Notes: generated by a model not told the origin, from the letters alone. Shown: positions 1-14,100, counted from the stretch's first letter. The stretch is 64,000 nt of DNA from Eutreptiella sp. 'Long Island Sound 2002' (GCA_964036045.1 OZ038382.1:42238090-42302089), one strand, 5' to 3'. Translations and numbers: made by a program.

Positions 1-736
1 CAGTGGACCAGAGCGAAAACTTCAACGGGTAGGGCGAAAGGTGCCACTTTACGAAAGCACGCGTACAGCCTAGCCAACCACCACGCAGCAACCTGAAAAT
101 CCAATAAATGTGGCGTACCAAAATGAAACTTTTTTGCAAAAATAGGGAACATGCCCCTTCTAAATTGTCGCCTAATGCCTTCCCGGAACCCTGAAGGGGG
201 AGCTGCAATAACTTGACAGAAAGTCCCGAATTCAATTTTGAGATATTGTGTCGGCAAGCATCACCGCACTTCATTATGAAAGCACCTGGCTCTCACACCA
301 AGCCATACCATACCATGCCAAGCCAAGCCAGCCATGCCTTGGCTTGACGAGACGAGGCGAGCGAGCGCGCGCGCGCGGGGGTGGCGGGGGGTGCAATGGC
401 AGTGTGGGTGTGTGGTGGCAGTGGACCAGAGCGAAAACTTCAACGGGTAGGGCGAAAGGTGCCACTTTACGAAAGCACGCGTACAGCCTAGCCAACCACC
501 ACGCAGCAACCTGAAAATCCAATAAATGTGGCGTACCAAAATGAAACTTTTTTGCAAAAATAGGGAACACGCCCCTTCTAAATTTTCTTCTAATGCCTTC
601 CCGGAACGCTGAAGGGGGAGCTGCAATAACTTGACAGAAAGTCCCGAATTCAATTTTGAGATATTGTGTCGGCAAGTATCACCACACTTCATTATGAAAG
701 CACCTGGCTCTCACACCAAGCCATACCATACCATGC

Positions 737-764
737 CAAGCCAAGCCAGCCATGCCTTGGCTTG
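737..764. repeat. Perfect 9-bp dyad (hairpin/cruciform) in the monomer
   Basis: CAAGCCAAG (737-745) and CTTGGCTTG (756-764) are exact reverse complements, separated by a 10-nt spacer CCAGCCATGC. The same dyad sits at the same place in nearly every monomer, with only rare arm mutations (for example around 8290 and 26998-27050). It could form a hairpin in a transcript or a cruciform in DNA, or bind a dimeric protein. The structure is seen directly; any function is inference. Confidence 0.85.
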
Positions 765-780
765 ACGAGACGAGGCGAGC

Positions 781-842
781 GAGCGCGCGCGCGCGGGGGT
801 GGCGGGGGGTGCAATGGCAGTGTGGGTGTGTGGTGGCAGTGG
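781..842. repeat. (CG)n run plus G-rich/GT-rich tract in the monomer
   Basis: Each monomer has an alternating CG run of about 10-18 bp, directly followed by G5-T-GG-C-G6 and then a GTGTGGGTGTGTGGTGG stretch. Alternating CG and GT steps favour Z-DNA, and the closely spaced G runs give two- to three-tetrad quadruplex potential. Length change in the CG run is the main source of the 418/420/422-bp size classes. The structural potential comes from base composition and was not measured. Confidence 0.7.
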
Positions 843-1083
843 ACCAGAGCGAAAACTTCAACGGGTAGGGCGAAAGGTGCCACTTTACGAAAGCACGCGT
901 ACAGCCTAGCCAACCACCACGCAGCAACCTGAAAATCCAATAAATGTGGCGTACCAAAATGAAACTTTTTTGCAAAAATATGGAACATGCCCCTTCTAAA
1001 TTTTCTTCTAATGCCTTCCCGGAACGCTGAAGAGGGAGGTGCAATAACTTGACAGAAAGTCCCGAATTCAATTTTGAGATATT

Positions 1084-4000
1084 GTGTCGGCAAGTATCAC
1101 CACACTTCATTATGAAAGCACCTGGCTCTCACACCAAGCCATACCATACCATGCCAAGCCAAGCCAGCCATGCCTTGGCTTGACGAGACGAGGCGAGCGA
1201 GCGCGCGCGCGCGCGGGGGTGGCGGGGGGTGCAATGGCAGTGTGGGTGTGTGGTGGCAGTGGACCAGAGCGAAAACTTCAACGGGTAGGGCCAAAGGTGC
1301 CACTTTACGAAAGCACGCGTACAGCCTAGCCAACCACCACGCAGCAACCTGAAAATCCAATAAATGTGGCGTACCAAAATGAAACTTTTTTGCAAATATA
1401 TGGAACATGCCCCTTCTACATTTTCTTCTAATGCCTTCCCGGAACGCTGAAGGGGGAGCTGCAATAACTTGACAGAAAGTCCCGAATTCAATTTTGAGAT
1501 ATTGTGTCGGCAAGTATCACCACACTTCATTATGAAAGCACCTGGCTCTCACACCAAGCCATACCATACCATGCCAAGCCAAGCCAGCCATGCCTTGGCT
1601 TGACGAGACGAGACGAGCGAGCGCGCGCGCGCGCGGGGGTGGCGGGGGGTGCAATGGCAGTGTGGGTGTGTGGTGGCAGTGGACCAGAGCAAAAACTTCA
1701 ACGGGTAGGGCCAAAGGTGCCACTTTACGAAAGCACGCGTACGGCCTAGCCAACCACCACGCAGCAACCTGAAAATCCAAAAAATGTGGCGTACAAAAAT
1801 GAAACTTTTTTGCAAAAATATGGAACATGCCCCTTCTAAATTTTCTTCTAATGCCTTCCCGGAACGCTGAACGGGGAGCTGCAATAACTTGACAGAAAGT
1901 CCCAAATTCAATTTTGAGATATTGTGTCGGCAAGTATCACCACACTTCATTATGAAAGCACCTGGCTTTCACACCAAGCCATACCATACCATGCCAAGCC
2001 AAGCCAGCCATGCCTTGGCTTGACGAGACGAGGCGAGCGAGCGCGCGCGCGCGGGGGTGGCGGGGGGTGCAATGGCAGTGTGGCTGTGTGGTGGCAGTGG
2101 ACCAGAGCGAAAACTTCAACGGGTAGGGCGAAAGGTGCCAATTTACGAAAGCACGCGTACAGCCTAGCCAACCACCACGCAGCAACCTGAAAATCTAATA
2201 AATGTGGCGTACCAAAATGAAACTTTTTTGCAAAAATATGGAACATGCCCCTTCTAAATTTTCTTCTAATGCCTTCCCGGAACGCTGAAGGGGGAGCTGC
2301 AATAACTTGACAGAAAGTCCCGAATTCAATTTTGAGATATTGTGTCGGCAAGTATCACCACACTTCATTATGAAAGCACCTGGCTCTCACACCAAGCCAT
2401 ACCATACCATGCCAAGCCAAGCCAGCCATGCCTTGGCTTGACGAGACGAGGCGAGCGAGCGCGCGCGCGCGCGGGGGTGGCGGGGGGTGCAATGGCAGTG
2501 TGGGTGTGTGGTGGCAGTGGACCAGAGCGAAAACTTCAACGGGTAGGGCCAAAGGTGCCACCTTACGAAAGCACGCGTACAGCCTAGCCAACCACCACGC
2601 AGCAACCTGAAAATCCAATAAATGTGGCGTACCAAAATGAAACTTTTTTGCAAAAATATGGAACATGCCCCTTCTACATTTTCTTCTAATGCCTTCCCGG
2701 AACGCTGAAGGGGGAGCTGCAATAACTTGACAGAAAGTCCCGAATTCAATTTTGAGATATTGTGTCGGCAAGTATCACCACACTTCATTATGAAAGCACC
2801 TGGCTCTCACACCAAGCCATACCATACCATGCCAAGCCAAGCCAGCCATGCCTTGGCTTGACGAGACGAGACGAGCGAGCGCGCGCGCGCGCGGGGGTGG
2901 CGGGGGGTGCAATGGCAGTGTGGGTGTGTGGTGGCAGTGGACCAGAGCAAAAACTTCAACGGGTAGGGCCAAAGGTGCCACTTTACGAAAGCACGCGTAC
3001 GGCCTAGCCAACCACCACGCAGCAACCCGAAAATCCAAAAAATGTGGCGTACCAAAATGAAACTTTTTTGCAAAAATATGGAACATGCCCCTTCTCAATT
3101 TTCTTCTAATGCCTTCCCGGAACGCTGAACGGGGAGCTGCAATAACTTGACAGAAAGTCCCAAATTCAATTTTGAGATATTGTGTCGGCAAGTATCACCA
3201 CACTTCATTATGAAAGCACCTGGCTTTCACACCAAGCCATACCATACCATGCCAAGCCAAGCCAGCCATGCCTTGGCTTGACGAGACGAGGCGAGCGAGC
3301 GCGCGCGCGCGGGGGTGGCGGGGGGTGCAATGGCAGTGTGGGTGTGTGGTGGCAGTGGACCAGAGCGAAAACTTCAACGGGTAGGGCGAAAGGTGCCACT
3401 TTACGAAAGCACGCGTACAGCCTAGCCAACCACCACGCAGCAACCTGAAAATCTAATAAATGTGGCGTACCAAAATTAAACTTTTTTGCAGAAATATGGA
3501 ACATGCCCCTTCTAAATTGTCGCCTAATGCCTTCCCGGAACGCTGAAGGGGGAGCTGCAATAACTTGACAGAAAGTCCCGAATTCAATTTTGAGATATTG
3601 TGTCGGCAAGTATCACCACACTTCATTATGAAAGCACCTGGCTCTGACACCAAGGCATACCATACCATGCCAAGCCAAGCCAGCCATGCCTTGGCTTGAC
3701 GAGACGAGGCGAGCGAGCGCGCGCGCGCGCGGGGGTGGTGGGGGGTGCAATGGCAGTGTGGGTGTGTGGTGGCAGTGGACCAGAGCGAAAACTTCAACGG
3801 GTAGGGCCAAAGGTGCCACTTTACGAAAGCACGCGTACAGCCTAGCCAACCACCACGCAGCAACCTGAAAATCCAATAAATGTGGCGTACCAAAATGAAA
3901 CTTTTTTGCAAAAATATGGAACATGCCCCTTCTACATTTTCTTCTAATGCCTTCCCGGAACGTTGAAGGGGGAGCTGCAATAACTTGACAGAAAGTCCCG

Positions 4001-7000
4001 AATTCAATTTTGAGATATTGTGTCGGCAAGTATCACCACACTTCATTATGAAAGCACCTGGCTCTCACACCAAGCCATACCATACCATGCCAAGCCAAGC
4101 CAGCCATGCCTTGGCTTGACGAGACGAGACGAGCGAGCGCGCGCGCGCGCGGGGGTGGCGGGGGGTGCAATGGCAGTGTTGGTGTGTGGTGGCAGTGGAC
4201 CAGAGCAAAAACTTCAACGGGTAGGGCCAAAGGTGCCACTTTACGAAAGCACGCGTACGGCCTAGCCAACCACCACGCAGCAACCTGAAAATCCAAAAAA
4301 TGTGGCGTACCAAAATGAAACTTTTTTGCAAAAATATGGAACACGCCCCTTCTAAATTTTCTTCTAATGCCTTCCCGGAACGCTGAACGGGGAGCTGCAA
4401 TAACTTGACAGAAAGTCCCAAATTCAATTTTGAGATATTGTGTCGGCAAGTATCACCACACTTCATTATGAAAGCACCTGGCTTTCACACCAAGCCATAC
4501 CATACCATGCCAAGCCAAGCCAGCCATGCCTTGGCTTGACGAGACGAGGCGAGCGAGCGCGCGCGCACGGGGGTGGCGGGGGGTGCAATGGCAGTGTGGG
4601 TGTGTGGTGGCAGTGGACCAGAGCGAAAACTTCAACGGGTAGGGCGAAAGGTGCCAATTTACGAAAGCACGCGTACAGCCTAGCCAACCACCACGCAGCA
4701 ACCTGAAAATCCAATAAATGTGGCGTACCAAAATGAAACTTTTTTGCAAAAATATGGAACATGCCCCTTCTAAATTTTCTTCTAATGCCTTCCCGGAACG
4801 CTGAAGGGGGAGCTGCAATAACTTGACAGAAAGTCCCGAATTCAATTTTGAGATATTGTGTCGGCAAGTATCACCACACTTCATTATGAAAGCACCTGGC
4901 TCTCACACCAAGCCATACCATACCATGCCAAGCCAAGCCAGCCATGCCTTGGCTTGACGAGACGAGGCGAGCGAGCGCGCGCGCGCGCGGGGGTGGCGGG
5001 GGGTGCAATGGCAGTGTGGGTGTGTGGTGGCAGTGGACCAGAGCGAAAACTTCAACGGGTAGGGCCAAAGGTACCACTTTACGAAAGCACGCGTACAGCC
5101 TAGCCAACCACCACGCAGCAACCTGAAAATCCAATAAATGTGGCGTACCAAAATGAAACTTTTTTGCAAAAATATGGAACATGCCCCTTCTACATTTTCT
5201 TCTAATGCCTTCCCGGAACGCTGAAGGGAGAGCTGCAATAAGTTGACAGAAAGTCCCGAATTCAATTTTGAGATATTGTGTCGGCAAGTATCACCACACT
5301 TCATTATGAAAGCACCTGGCTTTCACACCAAGCCATACCATACCATGCCAAGCCAAGCCAGCCATGCCTTGGCTTGACGAGACGAGGCGAGCGAGCGCGC
5401 GCGCACGGGGGTGGCGGGGGGTGCAATGGCAGTGTGGGTGTGTGGTGGCAGTGGACCAGAGCGAAAACTTCAACGGGTAGGGCGAAAGGTGCCAATTTAC
5501 GAAAGCACGCGTACAGCCTAGCCAACCACCACGCAGCAACCTGAAAATCCAATAAATGTGGCGTACCAAAATGAAACTTTTTTGCAAAAATATGGAACAT
5601 GCCCCTTCTAAATTTTCTTCTAATGCCTTCCCGGAACGCTGAAGGGGGAGCTGCAATAACTTGACAGAAAGTCCCGAATTCAATTTTGAGATATTGTGTC
5701 GGCAAGTATCACCACACTTCATTATGAAAGCACCTGGCTCTCACACCAAGCCATACCATACCATGCCAAGCCAAGCCAGCCATGCCTTGGCTTGACGAGA
5801 CGAGGCGAGCGAGCGCGCGCGCGCGCGGGGGTGGCGGGGGGTGCAATGGCAGTGTGGGTGTGTGGTGGCAGTGGACCAGAGCGAAAACTTCAACGGGTAG
5901 GGCCAAAGGTGCCACTTTACGAAAGCACGCGTACAGCCTAGCCAACCACCACGCAGCAACCTGAAAATCCAATAAATGTGGCGTACCAAAATGAAACTTT
6001 TTTGCAAAAATATGGAACATGCCCCTTCTACATTTTCTTCTAATGCCTTCCCGGAACGCTGAAGGGGGAGCTGCAATAACTTGACAGAAAGTCCCGAATT
6101 CAATTTTGAGATATTGTGTCGGCAAGTATCACCACACTTCATTATGAAAGCACCTGGCTCTCACACCAAGCCATACCATACCATGCCAAGCCAAGCCAGC
6201 CATGCCTTGGCTTGACGAGACGAGACGAGCGAGCGCGCGCGCGCGCGGGGGTGGCGGGGGGTGCAATGGCAGTGTGGGTGTGTGGTGGCAGTGGACCAGA
6301 GCAAAAACTTCAACGGGTAGGGCCAAAGGTGCCACTTTACGAAAGCACGCGTACAGCCTAGCCAACCACCACGCAGCAACCCGAAAATCCAAAAAATGTG
6401 GCGTACCAAAATGAAACTTTTTTGCAAAAATATGGAACATGCCCCTTCTCAATTTTCTTCTAATGCCTTCCCGGAACGCTGAACGGGGAGCTGCAATAAC
6501 TTGACAGAAAGTCCCAAATTCAATTTTGAGATATTGTGTCGGCAAGTATCACCACACTTCATTATGAAAGCACCTGGCTTTCACACCAAGCCATACCATA
6601 CCATGCCAAGCCAAGCCAGCCATGCCTTGGCTTGACGAGACGAGGCGAGCGAGCGCGCGCGCGCGGGGGTGGCGGGGGGTGCAATGGCAGTGTGGGTGTG
6701 TGGTGGCAGTGGACCAGAGCGAAAACTTCAACGGGTAGGGCGAAAGGTGCCACTTTACGAAAGCACGCGTACAGCCTAGCCAACCACCACGCAGCAACCT
6801 GAAAATCTAATAAATGTGGCGTACCAAAATGAAACTTTTTTGCAAAAATATGGAACATGCCCCTTCTAAATTTTCTTCTAATGCCTTCCCGCAACGCTGA
6901 AGGGGGAGCTGCAATAACTTGACAGAAAGTCCCGAATTCAATTTTGAGATATTGTGTCGGCAAGTATCACCACACTTCATTATGAAAGCACCTGGCTCTC

Positions 7001-8211
7001 ACACCAAGCCATACCAGACCATGCCAAGCCAAGCCAGCCATGCCTTGGCTTGACGAGACGAGGCGAGCGAGCGCGCGCGCGCGCGGGGGTGGCGGGGGGT
7101 GCAATGGCAGTGTGGGTGTGTGGTGGCAGTGGACCAGAGCGAAAACTTCAACGGGTAGGGCCAAAGGTGCCACTTTACGAAAGCACGCGTACAGCCTAGC
7201 CAACCACCACGCAGCAACCTGAAAATCCAATAAATGTGGCGTACCAAAATGAAACTTTTTTGCAAAAATATGGAACATGCCCCTTCTACATTTTCTTCCA
7301 ATGCCTTCCCGGAACGCTGAAGGGGGAGCTGCAATAACTTGACAGAAAGTCCCGAATTCAATTTTGAGATATTGTGTCGGCAAGTATCACCACACTTCAT
7401 TATGAAAGCACCTGGCTCTCACACCAAGCCATACCATACCATGCCAAGCCAAGCCAGCCATGCCTTGGCTTGACGAGACGAGACGAGCGAGCGCGCGCGC
7501 GCGCTGGGGTGGCGGGGGGTGCAATGGCAGTGTGGGTGTGTGGTGGCAGTGGACCAGAGCAAAAACTTCAACGGGTAGGGCCAAAGGTGCCACTTTACGA
7601 AAGCACGCGTACGGCCTAGCCAACCACCACGCAGCAACCCGAAAATCCAAAAAATGTGGCGTACCAAAATGAAACTTTTTTGCAAAAATATGGAACATGC
7701 CCCTTCTCAATTTTCTTCTAATGCCTTCCCGGAACGCTGAACGGGGAGCTGCAATAACTTGACAGAAAGTCCCAAATTCAATTTTGAGATATTGTGTCGG
7801 CAAGTATCACCACACTCCATTATGAAAGCACCTGGCTTTCACACCAAGCCATACCATACCATGCCAAGCCAAGCCAGCCATGCCTTGGCTTGACGAGACG
7901 AGGCGAGCGAGCGCGCGGGCGCGGGGGTGGCGGGGGGTGCAATGGCAGTGTGGGTGTGTGGTGGCAGTGGACCAGAGCGAAAACTTCAACGGGTAGGGCG
8001 AAAAATGCCACTTTACGAAAGCACGCGTACAGCCTAGCCAACCACCACGCAGCAACCTGAAAATCTAATAAATGTGGCGTACCAAAATGAAACTTTTTTG
8101 CAAAAATATGGAACATGCCCCTTCTAAATTTTCTTCTAATGCCTTCCCGGAACGCTGAAGGGGGAGCTGCAATAACTTGACAGAAAGTCCCGAATTCAAT
8201 TTTGAGATATT
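1084..8211. repeat. Higher-order repeat: 1258-bp trimer of satellite monomers
   Basis: Three diagnostic monomer types recur in fixed order. Type A (starts 1084, 2342, 3600, 4858, 5696, 6954; 420 bp) has CTACATTTTC. Type B (1504, 2762, 4020, 6116, 7374; 420 bp) has GAGACGAGACGAGCG, AGCAAAAAC and CCCAAATTC. Type C (1924, 3182, 4440, 5278, 6536, 7794; 418 bp) has CCTGGCTTTCAC. Starts repeat every 1258 bp, except that the copy at 4858 lacks its B unit and spans 838 bp. The block therefore holds five trimers and one dimer (17 monomers). Trimer copies match each other better than neighbouring monomers do, the usual sign of array growth by unequal exchange. Confidence 0.9.
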
Positions 8212-8631
8212 GTGTCGGCAAGTATCACCACACTTCATTATGAAAGCACCTGGCTCTCACACCAAGCCATACCATACCATGCCAAGCCAGTCCAGCCATG
8301 CCTTGGCTTGACGAGACGAGGCGAGCGAGCGCGCGCACGCGCGGGGGTGGCGAGGGGTGCAATGGCAGTGTGGGTGTGCGGTGGCAGTGGACCAGAGCGA
8401 AAACTTCAACGGGTAGGGCCAAAGGTGCCACTTTACGAAAGCACGCGTACAGCCTAGCCAACCACCACGCAGCAACCTGAAAATCCAATAAATGTGGCGT
8501 ACCAAAATGAAACTTTTTTGCAAAAATATGGAACACGCCCCTTCTAAATTTTCTTCTAATGCCTTCCCGGAACGCTGAAGGGGGAGCTGCAATAACTTGA
8601 CAGAAAGTCCCGAATTCAATTTTGAGATATT

Positions 8632-11119
8632 GTGTCGGCAAGTATCACCACACTTCATTATGAAAGCACCTGGCTCTCACACCAAGCCATACCATACCAT
8701 GCCAAGCCAAGCCAGCCATGCCTTGGCTTGACGAGACGAGGCGAGCGAGCGCGCGCGCGCGGTGGTGGCGGGGGGTGCAATGGCAGTGTGGGTGTGTGGT
8801 GGCAGTGGACCAGAGCGAAAACTTCAACGGGTAGGGCGAAAGGTGCCACTTTACGAAAGCACGCGTACAGCCTAGCCAACCACCACGCAGCAACCTGAAA
8901 ATCCAATAAATGTGGCGTACCAAAATGAAACTTTTTTGCAAAAATATGGAACATGCCCCTTCTAAATTTTCTTCTAATGCCTTCCCAGAACGCTGAAGGG
9001 GGAGCTGCAATAACTTGACAGAAAGTCCCGAATTCAATTTTGAGATATTGTGTCGGCAAGTATCACCACACTTCATTATGAAAGCCCCTGGCTCTCACAC
9101 CAAGCCATACCATACCATGCCAAGCCAAGCCAGCCATGCCTTGGCTTGAGGAGACGAGGCGAGCGAGCGCGCGCGCGCGGGGGTGGCGGGGGGTGCAATG
9201 GCAGTGTGGGTGTGTGGTGGCAGTGGACCAGAGCGAAAACTTCAACGGGTAGGGCGAAAGGTGCCACTTTACGAAAGCACGCGTACAGCCTAGCCAGGGA
9301 CCACGCAGCAACCTGAAAATCAAATAAATGTGGGGTACCAAAATGAAACTTTTTTGCAAAAATATGGAACATGCCCCTTCCAAATTTTCTTCCCGGAACG
9401 CTGAAGGGGGAGCTGCAATAACTTGACAGAAAGTCCCGAATTCAATTTTGAGATATTGTGTCGGCAAGTATCACCACACTTCATTATGAAAGCACCTGGC
9501 TCTCAAACCAAGCCATACCATACCATGCCAAGCCAAGCCAGCCATGCCTTGGCTTGACGAGACGAGGCCAGCGAGCGCGTGCGCGCGGGGGTGGCGGTGG
9601 GGGCAATGGCAGTGTGGGTGTGTGGTGGCAGTGGACCAGAGCGACAACTTCAACGGGTAGGGCGAAAGGTGCCACTTTACGAAAGCACGCGTACAGCCTA
9701 GCCAACCACCACGCAGCAACCTGAAGATCCAATAAATGTGGCGTACCAAAATGAAGCTTTTTTGCAAAAATATGGAACATGCCCCTTCTAAATTTTCTTC
9801 TGATGCCTTCCCGGAACGCTGAAGGGGGAGCTGCAATAACTTGACAGAAAGTCCCGAATTCAATTTTGAGATATTGTGTCGGCAAGTATCACCACACTTC
9901 ATTATGAAAGCACCTGGCTCTCACACCAAGCCATACCATACCATGCCAAGCCAAGCCAGCCATGCCTTGGCTTGACGAGACGAGGCGAGCGAGCGCGCGC
10001 GCGCGGTGGTGGCGGGGGGTGCAATGGCAGTGTGGGTGTGTGGTGGCAGTGGACCAGAGCGAAAACTTCAACGGGTAGGGCGAAAGGTGCCACTTTACGA
10101 AAGCACGCGTACAGCCTAGCCAACCACCACGCAGCAACCTGAAAATCCAATAAATGTGGCGTACCAAAATGAAACTTTTTTGCAAAAATATGGAACATGC
10201 CCCTTCTAAATTTTCTTCTAATGCCTTCCCAGAACGCTGAAGGGGGAGCTGCAATAACTTGACAGAAAGTCCCGAATTCAATTTTGAGATATTGTGTCGG
10301 CAAGTATCACCACACTTCATTATGAAAGCCCCTGGCTCTCACACCAAGCCATACCATACCATGCCAAGCCAAGCCAGCCATGCCTTGGCTTGAGGAGACG
10401 AGGCGAGCGAGCGCGCGCGCGCGGGGGTGGCGGGGGGTGCAATGGCAGTGTGGGTGTGTGGTGGCAGTGGACCAGAGCGAAAACTTCAACGGGTAGGGCG
10501 AAAGGTGCCACTTTACGAAAGCACGCGTACAGCCTAGCCAGGGACCACGCAGCAACCTGAAAATCAAATAAATGTGGGGTACCAAAATGAAACTTTTTTG
10601 CAAAAATATGGAACATGCCCCTTCCAAATTTTCTTCCCGGAACGCTGAAGGGGGAGCTGCAATAACTTGACAGAAAGTCCCGAATTCAATTTTGAGATAT
10701 TGTGTCGGCAAGTATCACCACACTTCATTATGAAAGCACCTGGCTCTCAAACCAAGCCATACCATACCATGCCAAGCCAAGCCAGCCATGCCTTGGCTTG
10801 ACGAGACGAGGCCAGCGAGCGCGTGCGCGCGGGGGTGGCGGTGGGGGCAATGGCAGTGTGGGTGTGTGGTGGCAGTGGACCAGAGCGACAACTTCAACGG
10901 GTAGGGCGAAAGGTGCCACTTTACGAAAGCACGCGTACAGCCTAGCCAACCACCACGCAGCAACCTGAAGATCCAATAAATGTGGCGTACCAAAATGAAG
11001 CTTTTTTGCAAAAATATGGAACATGCCCCTTCTAAATTTTCTTCTGATGCCTTCCCGGAACGCTGAAGGGGGAGCTGCAATAACTTGACAGAAAGTCCCG
11101 AATTCAATTTTGAGATATT
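8632..11119. repeat. Tandem duplication of a 1244-bp three-monomer segment
   Basis: 8632-9875 and 9876-11119 look identical, including private variants: GCGCGGTGGTGGCG and CTTCCCAGAACG in the first monomer; GAAAGCCCCTGG, CTTGAGGAGACG, CCAGGGACC and GTGGGGTACC in the second (408 bp); TCTCAAACC, GAGGCCAGCGAG and GAAGATCC in the third. Conserved rare variants across all three units show one recent duplication event, not independent mutation. The flanking monomers at 8212 and 11120 are not part of it. Confidence 0.92.
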
Positions 11120-14100
11120 GTGTCGGCAAGTATCACCACACTTCATTATGAAAGCACCTGGCTCTCACACCAAGCCATACCATACCATGCCAAGCCAAGC
11201 CAGCCATGCCTTGGCTTTACGAGACGAGGCGAGCGAGCGCGCGCGCGCGGGGGTGGCGAGGGGTGCAATGGCAGTGTGGGTGTGTGGTGGCAGTGGACCA
11301 GAGCGAAAACTTCAACGGGTAGGGCGAAAGGTGCCACTTTACGAAAGCACGCGTACAGCTTAGCCAACCACCACGCAGCAACCTGAAAATCCAATAAATG
11401 TGGCGTACCAAAATGAAACTTTTTTGCAAAAATATGGAACATGCCCCTTCTAAATTTTCTTCTAATGCCTTCCCGCAACGCTGAAGGGGGAGCTGCAATA
11501 ACTTGACAGAAAGTCCCGAATTCAATTTTGAGATATTGTGTCGGCAAGTATCACCACACTTCATTATGAAAGCACCTGGCTCTCACACCAAGCCATACCA
11601 TACCATGCCAAGCCAAGCCAGCCATGCCTTGGCTTGACGAGACGAGGCGAGCGAGCGCGCGCGCGCGGGGGTGGCGGGGGGTGCAATGGCAGTGTGGGTG
11701 TGTGGTGGCAGTGGACCAGAGCGAAAACTTCAACGGGTAGGGCGAAAGGTGCCACTTTACGAAAGCACGCGTACAGCCTAGCCAACCACCACGCAGCAAC
11801 CTGAAAATCCAATAAATGTGGCGTACCAAAATGAAACTTTTTTGCAAAAATAGGGAACATGCCCCTTCTAAATTGTCGCCTAATGCCTTCCCGGAACCCT
11901 GAAGGGGGAGCTGCAATAACTTGACAGAAAGTCCCGAATTCAATTTTGAGATATTGTGTCGGCAAGTATCACCGCACTTCATTATGAAAGCACCTGGCTC
12001 TCACACCAAGCCATACCATACCATGCCAAGCCAAGCCAGCCATGCCTTGGCTTGACGAGACGAGGCGAGCGAGCGCGCGCGCGCGGGGATGGCGGGGGGT
12101 GCAATGGCAGTGTGGGTGTGTGGTGGCAGTGGACCAGAGCGAAAACTTCAACGGGTAGGGCCAAAGGTGCCACTTTACGAAAGCACGCGTACAGCCTAGC
12201 CAACCACCACACAGCAACCTGAAAATCCAATAAATGTGGCGTACCAAAATGAAACCTTTTTGCAAAAATATGGAACATGCCCCTTCTAAATTTTCTTCTA
12301 ATGCCTTCCCGGAACGCTGAAGGGGGAGCTGCAATAACTTGACAGAAAGTCCCGAGTTCAATTTTGAGATATTGTGTCGGCAAGTATCACCACACTTCAT
12401 TATGAAAGCACCTGGCTCTCACACCAAGCCATACCATACCATGCCAAGCCAAGCCAGCCATGCCTTGGCTTGACGAGACGAGGCGAGCGAGCGCGCGCGC
12501 GCGGGAGTGGCGGGGGGTGCAATGGCAGTGTGGGTGTGTGGTGGCAGTGGACCAGAGCGAAAACTTCAACGGGTAGGGCGAAAGGTGCCACTTTACGAAA
12601 GCACGCGTACAGCCTAGCCAACCACCACGCAGCAACCTGAAAATCCAATAAATGTGGCGTACCAAAATGAAACTTTTTTGCAAAAATATGGAACATGCCC
12701 CTTCTAAATTTTCTTCTAATGCCTTCCCGGAACGCTGAAGGGGGAGCTGCAATAACTTGACAGAAAGTCCCGAGTTCAATTTTGAGATATTGTGTCGGCA
12801 AGTATCACCACACTTCATTATGAAAGCACCTGGCTCTCACACCAAGCCATACCATACCATGCCAAGCCAAGCCAGCCATGCCTTGGCTTGACGAGACGAG
12901 GCGAGCGAGCGCGCGCGCGCGCGGGGGTGGCGGGGGGTGCAATGGCAGCTTGGGTGTGTGGTGGCAGTGGACCAGAGCGAAAACTTCAACGGGTAGGGCG
13001 AAAGGTGCCACTTTACGAAAGCACGCGTACAGCCTAGCCAACCACCACGCAGCAACCTGAAAATCCAATAAATGTGGCGTACCAAAATGAAACTTTTTTG
13101 CAAAAATATGGAACATGCCCCTTCTAAATTTTCTTCTAATGCCTTCCCGGAACGCTGAAGGGGGAGCTGCAATAACTTGACAGAAAGTCCAGAATTCAAT
13201 TTTGAGATATTGTGTCGGCAAGTATCACCACACTTCATTATGAAAGCACCTGGCTCTCACACCAAGCCATACCATACCATGCCAAGCCAAGCCAGCCATG
13301 CCCTGGCTTGAAGAGACGAGGCGGGCGAGCGCGCGCGCGCGGGGGTGGCGGGGGGTGCAATGGCAGTGTGGGTCTGTGGTGGCAGTGGACCAGAGCGAAA
13401 ACTTCAACGGGTAGGGCAAAAGGTGCCACTTTACGAAAGCACGCGTACAGCCTAGCCAACCACCACGCAGCAACCTGAAAATCCAATAAATGTGGCGTAC
13501 CAAAATGAAACTTTTTTGCAAAAATATGGAACATGCCCCTTCTAAATTTTCTTCTAATGCCTTCCCGGAACGCTGAAGGGGGAGCTGCAATAACTTGACA
13601 GAAAGTCCTGAATTCAATTTTGAGATATTGTGTCGGCAAGTATCACCACACTTCATTATGAAAGCACCTGGCTCTCACACCAAGCCATACCATACCATGC
13701 CAAGCCAAGCCAGCCATGCCTTGGCTTGACGAGACGAGGCGAGCGAGCGCGCGCGCGCGGGGGTGGCGGGGGGTGCAATGGCAGTGTGGGTGTGTGGTGG
13801 CAGTGGACCAGAGCGAAAACTTCAACGGGCAGGGCGAAAGGTGCCACTTTACGAAAGCACGCGTACAGCCTAGCCAACCACCACGCAGCAACCTGAAAAT
13901 CCAATAAATGTGGCGTACCAAAATGAAACTTTTTTGCAAAAATATGGAACATGCCCCTTCTAAATTTTCTTCCCGGAACGCTGAAGGGGGAGCAGCCACA
14001 ACTTGACAGAAAGTCCCGAATTCAATTTTGAGATATTGTGTCGGCAAGTATCACCACACTTCATTATGAAAGCACCTGGCTCTCACACCAAGCCATACCA

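Larger units (their letters stand above)
666..1083. repeat. Representative 418-bp satellite monomer
   Basis: In order, this unit shows: GTGTCGGCAAG start; a CCATACCATACCATG stretch; a perfect 9-bp dyad at 737-764; a GACGAGACGAGGCGAGCGAG purine-rich stretch; an alternating CG run; a G-rich then GT-rich tract to about 842; an MluI site ACGCGT near 895; AATAAA near 930; a T6 run; and near the end CCCGAATTCAATTTTGAG, which contains an EcoRI site. Apart from the dyad and the AATAAA I see no promoter or RNA-gene signature. It is typical non-coding satellite DNA. Confidence 0.9.
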
